The notes below the pieces were generated by a model. The model had not been told where the DNA came from. It saw only the letters and a program-made list of their open reading frames with translations, and did not search any database. A stretch of DNA of 64,000 nucleotides, taken from positions 620,001 to 684,000 of the forward strand of contig JAEZTB010000042.1 of NCBI GenBank assembly GCA_023443745.1. Direction: 5' to 3'. This stretch comes from Bacillota bacterium (GTDB lineage: Bacteria; Bacillota; Clostridia; DSM-8532). This document shows, piece after piece, positions 54,360 through 61,600 of this stretch. Made by a program: the position numbers and the translations under genes. Every line of letters begins with the position of its first letter. Positions within the stretch are counted from its first letter, which is position 1.

Positions 54360-54432
54360 CTGGAATCAAAAGGAGGATGGGGGACATATATTGTTTGCCC
54401 CCAGAGATTAATAAAGTAAGGAGACAAAATTT

Positions 54433-57400
54433 ATGAGGAAAAAATCTGCAATTGGGAAATTGTTGTCAATCCTACTGACAACGACAATGCTTTCAGCGTT
54501 CCTGCCAGCGACGGCTTTCGCAGTTGGAGAGCCGCCGGTATTGGTGTCGGCGAAGGTAATTGAGAACGGCGCCGCGGTGGAGCTGACCTTTGACAAAGGC
54601 ATGGCTGCCCCCGGAAGCGGTTCGGCAGGCTTCGCGGTCATGTTCTCCGTCACCGACAAGCAAGTAACCGCGGCACAGCCGGATGGGACGGACAGCGTCG
54701 GTGCCTTTGACGGCCGAAATTTCACCATTACCGTTGCTGCTGCGAACATGGTCTGCCAAATCGGCGGAACACCGTACGCCACATTGGACGCGGCGCTTGG
54801 GGCTATCCTTCCCGGCCAGACGGCGATAATCGAGCTGCTGGCGGATATTTCATATGATAAGTGCCTGGAGATAACCGACGGCAGAAGCATCACCTTTGCT
54901 TTGGCCGGGCACACCCTGACGGTCACCAATAACGATCTTGCAAGCAATTACGGGAGCGGGCTTAACGTAACCAAAGGAAGGGTTGGCTATCAAGGAGAGG
55001 GTGCATTTAACGTGATCGGCGTTGGTTCCGGCGTGAGAGTATACCCCGCAAACGGCGACACAGCCTCCGCTACGGTGAGCAGCGCCACCAACACCTCGGA
55101 TAGCGGTGTCGGCGCGTTCGCCTCAAACGGCGGGAGCCTAGTGGTAAACGGCCCGGCCACCGGCGGGTACGGTGGAGCCAGCGCCTCCAGCACCGGCAGC
55201 GCCTCCGGCCCCGTCAGCAGCGTTGTTGTCCACGGCAATGCTACCGGTACTGCTTCTGACAGCTTCGGAGCAAGCGCGGGTGAGAACGCAAGTGTTACCA
55301 TCAACGGCACTGCCCAAGGCGGGAGATATGGCGCTTACGCCAACGGCAGTAACAGCCAGGTCACGATAAGCGATGATGCCATCGGTACCGACAGTGTCAG
55401 CCATGGTGCCCATGCCGAGGGAAGCGGGGTCATCCATGTTACAGGAAATGTGCAGGGTGGGCAGTACGGCGTTTCCGCCGGTATTGATTCTCGCGTAGAG
55501 ATTGGCAATGATGTCATCGTCACCGCCGCTGCAAATGGCTGGGGGGTCAACGCCGAGCGCGGCGCCGTCGTCACCGTGGAGGGCAATATCATCGCCAGCG
55601 GCTCCAGTCTTGGCGTGTTTGCTTCCGGCAGCACCGTCACAGTGGATGGCGCGATTCAGGCACAGCCCTCCCGGTATATCCAGATATTCGATACGATTAA
55701 ACAAGAGCCAGTCTATATAGACGGAAGCCCGGGAAGCCGCACCAACCCAAGCACCAAGGACGGTTATGACACCTATTCGGATACCAGCAAGACCAGCACC
55801 GTCTGGGTCAAGACTCCTTCCATATCGGTGTGGCCCGCTGGCAGCAGCCTGACCGCCAGCGGAACCACAGATACCAGCACGGTACTGGCCTGGACAGCGG
55901 CAACCGGAGCTATAGACTACGCCATTTACAAAAACAATGCCTTTGCAGACGCACCGGGAAAAACACAGACGTATACGGTCACAGGGCTTTCCCCTGACAC
56001 CGAATACACGTTCCAGGTACAGGCGGCGTACTTACCTGCGGGAGCCACTACCGCCACGTGGACGACGGACGGACCATTTGTTACGGTGCGCACAAAGGCG
56101 CCGTTGCCCAAGGCAGCCACCCCCAGCGCAACCTTCGCGGCCATCGATTTCTGGAGCGGCACGCTGGCGGGTCTGAACACTGATATACAATACAGTGTGA
56201 ATGGCGGCAGAACCTGGGTATTTGCCACCGGCGCAACGATGACCATCTACAACGTAACAGCAGCCAACGGCATACAGGTGCAACAGCTGGGCGATGGCAC
56301 CACTACCATAGACTCAGACATACAGACTATCACTGTCACCCAAGCGGCGGTACCAACCGGCCTCAGCAGTGCCAACTGCACCACCGCCGCCCAAAATGAC
56401 GGTGAGCTGCGGGGCCTGACCACTGCGATGGAATATAAACTGACTAATGCTATCGATTGGATTAGCAGCACCGGCAATAACATCACCGGACTTTTAAACG
56501 GCACCTATTATGTGCGTGTGAAGGCGGACGGAACTCAGCTGGCCTCGGAAGAAACCGAGCTGGTAATTCTCCCCTTTGGCCTCACGATAATCCCTGTCCC
56601 CGTTGCCAATAGCGGCCTTAAATGGACAGGCAACGAGCAGATCGGTGTCAACGATGGCACGGGCTACACCCTCAGCGGAACCTGTCGAGCAACGGATGTG
56701 AGTTTGAATGGTAATCCCGTCACGGCGACGTTGCAACCCGGCTACGCCTGGGCTGACGGCACCACTGAGGTTAAGCATATCCTCTGGAACATCGTCAAAG
56801 CGGATGCACCGGCAGCTCCCATCGGGCTTATCGGTGTAGCTCCCACCACTGTGGGCGGTTCCGACGGTAAAATCACCGGCACAACCGCCACCATGGAGTA
56901 TGCCAATAACACCGGCTTTGCCAATGCGACTGACTGCTTGGCCGTTGAGACCACCGGCCTGGCGGCGGGAACTTACTATGTACGGGAGAAAGCCAACGCT
57001 AACCATGAAGCCGGTGCTTATGCCACCATCACCGTACCCAGCAGCGGCAGTTATAATCCCTCATCCATTGACGGCGGTAGCGGAAGCAGCTACACTCCCG
57101 TCACACCAAATATCACCATCAACAAAAAGCCTGATCAGCCCACTATGGCGTCCATGAATCTGGCTGCGACGGTGAATCAGAATAGAGCTGCGACTGTCAT
57201 CATCACCGAGGCACAGGTCAAGGCGCTGATTGACGCAGCGAAAAAGGACGCAGAGAACAAAGGGAAAGCAGTGGACGGCATTGGCGCTGCGCTGAATATC
57301 CAACTCGGCGTGGACGGGAAAAGTGTCAGTGTGAAGCTGGATGAAAAAGCCCTTGCCCTGCTGGAAAAGGAAGGTGTGAAACGCTTTGATGTGAATACCC

Positions 57401-58530
57401 CGCTTGTGAGCTTTTCCTTTGACAAAATAGCCATTCAGGAAATGAAGTCCCAGGCAATGGGAACCGTCACCCTTACGGCCACTCCTGTTACCAAGCTGTC
57501 TGACGCGGCGAAGGCGCTGATCGGCAAACGGCCTGTTTATGACCTGACTGTAAGCTATCAGAAAAACGGTAAGACAGAATATATTTCCGATTTTAAAAAA
57601 GGCACGGTCATGCTGGGCATCCCCTACCAGCCTGCATCTGATGAAAGCGCTCCCAACCTCTACGGTGTATATGTAGACAGGAATGGAAAACCGCAGTTAC
57701 TCACCAATTCCAGCTATGACAATGGCCAGTTGATTTTTGGTAGGAACAGTCTGTCAACCTACGGTGTTGGGTACAAGGCACCAGCACCGGCTTTCACCGA
57801 TACTTTGATGCATTGGGCAAAGGACAGCATTGATTTTGTCGCCAGCCGCGGGCTTATCTCCGGCACAGGCGCAACAACCTTCTCACCCAATACGGCCATC
57901 ACCCGTTCAGACTTCCTTATGGCATTGGTTAAGCTCTCCGGAGCGGATGTGCGCGGCTATAAGGCATCCAGCTTCACGGATGTTAATAGCGTAAGCCCCG
58001 CCATGCCATATATCGAATGGGCATTGAAGAATGGTGTTATACAGGGTATCGGCGGAGGTAGATTTGGACCGGATATGCAGATCACTCGCGAACAGATGGC
58101 AGCTATAATGGCAAATTACACCAAGGCAACCGGCTACACGCTGCCGCCATCCCAGGCTATCACCTTTGCTGACGACGCAAAAATCGGTTCATGGGCAAAG
58201 GAGGCGGTAAAAGCCCTTCAGCAAACAGGCATCATCGTGGGTAAAAACAATAATCTGTTTGACCCGCAGGCAAGCGCTACCCGTGCTGAGGCTTCAATCA
58301 TCCTGCGCCGCTTCGTGGAGCTTGTCATTGACGAGGGTACAGCACGTGGCTGGGTACAGGTCGAAAGCCAGTGGCAGTATATCAATGAAAACGGCAAGCT
58401 TGTCACCGGATGGCTTCCCGTGGAAGATTCCAAGTATTACTTCACCTCTGACGGCATCATGGTATCCGGCAAGTGGCTCCAGATCGATGGCAAATGGTAT
58501 TACTTCTACGCAGATGGTTCCCTTGCCTGA
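54433..58530 (+). CDS. Large secreted surface protein: beta-helix, fibronectin III, SLH and cell-wall-binding repeats
   Basis: 1365 residues. A signal peptide ends near 33 (AFA). A Gly/Ala/Ser/Thr-rich region with repeating short strands (about 95-420, e.g. VTINGTAQGGRYGAYANGS) looks like a parallel beta-helix. A fibronectin type III-like domain (about 465-555, SPDTEYTFQVQAAYL) and further Ig-like segments follow, then the domain shared with the two other surface proteins, three SLH repeats (about 1119-1298) and, unusually, a C-terminal pair of choline-/cell-wall-binding-type repeats (WQYINENGKLVTGW, WLQIDGKWYYFYADG). Dual anchoring to secondary polymer and wall is suggested. GGAGA precedes the start and a strong terminator follows. 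Confidence 0.92.
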   Translation: MRKKSAIGKLLSILLTTTMLSAFLPATAFAVGEPPVLVSAKVIENGAAVELTFDKGMAAPGSGSAGFAVMFSVTDKQVTAAQPDGTDSVGAFDGRNFTITVAAANMVCQIGGTPYATLDAALGAILPGQTAIIELLADISYDKCLEITDGRSITFALAGHTLTVTNNDLASNYGSGLNVTKGRVGYQGEGAFNVIGVGSGVRVYPANGDTASATVSSATNTSDSGVGAFASNGGSLVVNGPATGGYGGASASSTGSASGPVSSVVVHGNATGTASDSFGASAGENASVTINGTAQGGRYGAYANGSNSQVTISDDAIGTDSVSHGAHAEGSGVIHVTGNVQGGQYGVSAGIDSRVEIGNDVIVTAAANGWGVNAERGAVVTVEGNIIASGSSLGVFASGSTVTVDGAIQAQPSRYIQIFDTIKQEPVYIDGSPGSRTNPSTKDGYDTYSDTSKTSTVWVKTPSISVWPAGSSLTASGTTDTSTVLAWTAATGAIDYAIYKNNAFADAPGKTQTYTVTGLSPDTEYTFQVQAAYLPAGATTATWTTDGPFVTVRTKAPLPKAATPSATFAAIDFWSGTLAGLNTDIQYSVNGGRTWVFATGATMTIYNVTAANGIQVQQLGDGTTTIDSDIQTITVTQAAVPTGLSSANCTTAAQNDGELRGLTTAMEYKLTNAIDWISSTGNNITGLLNGTYYVRVKADGTQLASEETELVILPFGLTIIPVPVANSGLKWTGNEQIGVNDGTGYTLSGTCRATDVSLNGNPVTATLQPGYAWADGTTEVKHILWNIVKADAPAAPIGLIGVAPTTVGGSDGKITGTTATMEYANNTGFANATDCLAVETTGLAAGTYYVREKANANHEAGAYATITVPSSGSYNPSSIDGGSGSSYTPVTPNITINKKPDQPTMASMNLAATVNQNRAATVIITEAQVKALIDAAKKDAENKGKAVDGIGAALNIQLGVDGKSVSVKLDEKALALLEKEGVKRFDVNTPLVSFSFDKIAIQEMKSQAMGTVTLTATPVTKLSDAAKALIGKRPVYDLTVSYQKNGKTEYISDFKKGTVMLGIPYQPASDESAPNLYGVYVDRNGKPQLLTNSSYDNGQLIFGRNSLSTYGVGYKAPAPAFTDTLMHWAKDSIDFVASRGLISGTGATTFSPNTAITRSDFLMALVKLSGADVRGYKASSFTDVNSVSPAMPYIEWALKNGVIQGIGGGRFGPDMQITREQMAAIMANYTKATGYTLPPSQAITFADDAKIGSWAKEAVKALQQTGIIVGKNNNLFDPQASATRAEASIILRRFVELVIDEGTARGWVQVESQWQYINENGKLVTGWLPVEDSKYYFTSDGIMVSGKWLQIDGKWYYFYADGSLA

Positions 58531-58552
58531 GGCACTAAGGTGGGCGAATATG

Positions 58553-58588
58553 AAGCACAGGGAGTCAAATTATCGACTCCCTGTGCTT
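58553..58588 (+). terminator. Rho-independent terminator of the beta-helix protein gene
   Basis: Perfect 14-bp arms (AAGCACAGGGAGTC and complement) with an 8-nt loop, then TTTTATCT. It lies between the ends of two convergent surface-protein genes. Confidence 0.85.
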
Positions 58589-58607
58589 TTATCTCTGTAT
58601 TGTCTTG

Positions 58608-61600
58608 CTAATTTTTACAAACCTGTTTTGACAACAGGTTATAGAGCACCTGTGCCATTTCCGCTCTTGTTGTAGTTGCCATCGGAGTGAGCTTTCCACC
58701 GCTGCCGTTGACGATTCCCGTCTTTACCATCAAGGTCATGGCATCCTTTGCATAGGAGGCAATCTGTCCTGCATCACTAAAGGCTGATAACGGTTTTCCC
58801 ATATCGCCCTGCGGCAGCTTATTGATTACCTTTAGCGCATTATACAAAAGTGTGAACATTTCCTGTCTGGTGATCTCCTTTTCCGGTGCGAACATATTAT
58901 TACCTATGCCGCCCGATATGCCCAATCTCTTTGCTGCAGCCAAATAACCGGTATAATAGGTGTTGCCGCTATCTGAAAAGTTATCCTTTGAGCTTGTATC
59001 GGGAGCTATTCTATAGGCCCTCATCATCATAACTAGGAATTCGCCGCGGGTCAGCCTTGCGCCGGGACTGAAATTGCCGGCACCTGTGCCTGTGGTAATC
59101 TGTCTTGCGGCGATAAAGCCTACCGCCTTTTTATACCATGCGTTTTCCGCCACGTCCTTGAAAGTTACCTTATTGTAAGCCACCGCATAAGTTGAGAAAT
59201 GATCCGTATTGAAAACTACGCCTCCCGATCTGATAAGAGTAGCGCCCATCCCTCTGATAAAAGTGCCGTCTGTGTTGCTAATGCCGGGGATACCATTTGC
59301 ACTCCCCTGCGGGCTGACATAGCTGCCGCCTAATATCTGAGTGCCTCCTGATGGACTGACATGGCACCCTACAAGTAAGTCGGTATCCTCATCGGCTGTC
59401 GGAGTATAGGGTATAAAAATCTCTGCATTTCCTCCGAGCTGCGATATGGAGACCTCTCCGCCGGTAACACTGAAATCAAGCGCAGGTCTAACACCTACAA
59501 GCTGTTGCGTCGCCGGTGGAAGAGAGCCGGAGTCTGCCCGGGCAATATTGATATCAGTTGTTCCCGTCCCTGTTCCGGCCAGGGTTAAAAGGGCACTGCT
59601 ATCAAAGGTGACATAAGCCATCGGTGTGGAAACAGTCAGAGCCCCAACTCCGTTTTGAACCGCCTGTCCTAGAGCACCCTGTGGAAGTACTATATCTACC
59701 GTAGATGCTGCGGAAGGTGCCTGTACCACGATTGCCACCTGTACAGTCATATCCCCTGCCTGACTCTGCGCAAGGGTGACTGCACTGGTTATGGCATCGC
59801 TCAGTTGAGTCTGAGTGACTGTTGAACTTGCATTGCCGCTGCTACTGGTAATAGTTGCTGCCGTTATCGTAACAGTGATAGTGTTTCCTATTATAGTGGT
59901 TTGTGTCTGCTGTCCCTGAGCCGGGGGTGTTACAGGCGGGTTACTCGTTCCATCGTTACCGCCGGTGGACGGATTGTTGACCGTCAGTGTGCCACTCTCG
60001 AAAGCGGTACCAGCCGCTGTGTAGTTGTCGGTGTAGGTTATCCCTGTCAAATTCACAGTGATGGGATAACTGCCCGCTGTTTTGCCATCGGCTGTGCAGG
60101 AGACCGTTGGCGTACCAATCAACGCCGTTTCGCCGGAAAGCTGGCCGTCCACAGTGTAGGTGAAAGCCGGAAGCGCACCGCCCCTTGTCATGCTTTTGCC
60201 GTCCGCCTTCACCGTAACAGGCCGTTTTTCAATGGTAAAAGGATAGCTTTGACTGCCTGTGTAGACTGGATTGCTATTCGGCACGGATATAGTTAACTGG
60301 TACGCGCCTGCGTTTTTCGGTGCGGCGGAGCCGGAGTAGCCCACACCGTCCGTTGACTCGTACAGCACGTCAAATTCAGAGATTCCCGCCGGATTGTTTG
60401 AACCCCAGGTGAAGCTCGGCGTTCCGGAGTAAGCGTAAGGGTTGCTATTGTATATGCCGCCCATCATGGTCACACCGGAAATGGTGACCGGGATTCGGTT
60501 CACCGTCCTGATGACGATGGTAACTGTAAAGTCGCTGTAGTTCGCGCTCGTGACCGTGCCAATGAGTTTGGCTTCCTTGCCCTCAGCCGTTATCCTTGCC
60601 ACGCTGATGGTTGCAGAGAAGGTAAACGGGCCGGTTTGCGGCAGAGCTGCCAGCACGCCGTCTGCATTATCAACCATTGTAAGGTCGTAGCTGACAGTCC
60701 CCAAATCATCTTTCCCCGTGAGGCTGGCGAGGAGGGTTTCGAATTCCTGATAGCTCAAGGTGTAGTCTTTGGCCAGGTTGGTGGCAACACCCATATTATA
60801 AGTCACATCGGAAATCATGCCCTTTTGGATGGTCTGGCCTGAGAGAGTCAGGCTTCCGTTGTCAAGGGTATAGTTATTTGCTTTAGCAGTATCGTTCAGC
60901 GTGACGGTGGCCGTGACGGTTTTGCCGCTGCCCACGCTTGCGCTGTCAAATGCCGCACCGGTTACGCTGTAGTCCGTATCGAGTGTAAGGACTTCGCTGC
61001 TTTGCAGGCCGCTGAAGGTTACGGCGGTGATGGCCGCATCCGTTGTGCCGTCATAGGCTTTCGTCTCAATCGTTCCACCGGTGATGGTCAGCGGGGCCTT
61101 GCCGATTGTAAAATTCTTGTTTGCCACACCATAGTAATTTCCCTTGCCGACAACGCTCACACCAGCCGCTGTGCCCATATTGATATTGTTGGTATAGGCC
61201 ACGCTTTCATAGTCTGTATCCAACACAAGCGTTGCGGAACCATCCTGAACGGTGATGGCAGGCTGCTGCGCCGCACCAGTATAGGTAAACGGGCTGCCTG
61301 TGACCGTGATCATTTCCGCCGTCAGCGCCTTCCGCTCGATCTGAGCGATAAAGCCGGAGAGATCCAGATGGTATTTATAGGCCTTATTGCCAACGAGGGA
61401 GAGGCCTGTGATGGTGACCGACTTGTTATTATCCGCATCAGCACTGGCAAATACGGCGGTGGGAACGCCGGAGAGCTGAACATCATCGCCGGGTTGCACG
61501 TTGGTCGTCACAAGAGAGGCCGTGCCACTCAGGGTGGCCACGGTGGTGCCGTCATAGATTTTATCCTCGACCATCAGCCCCGTGACGGTGAGCGGGGTGG

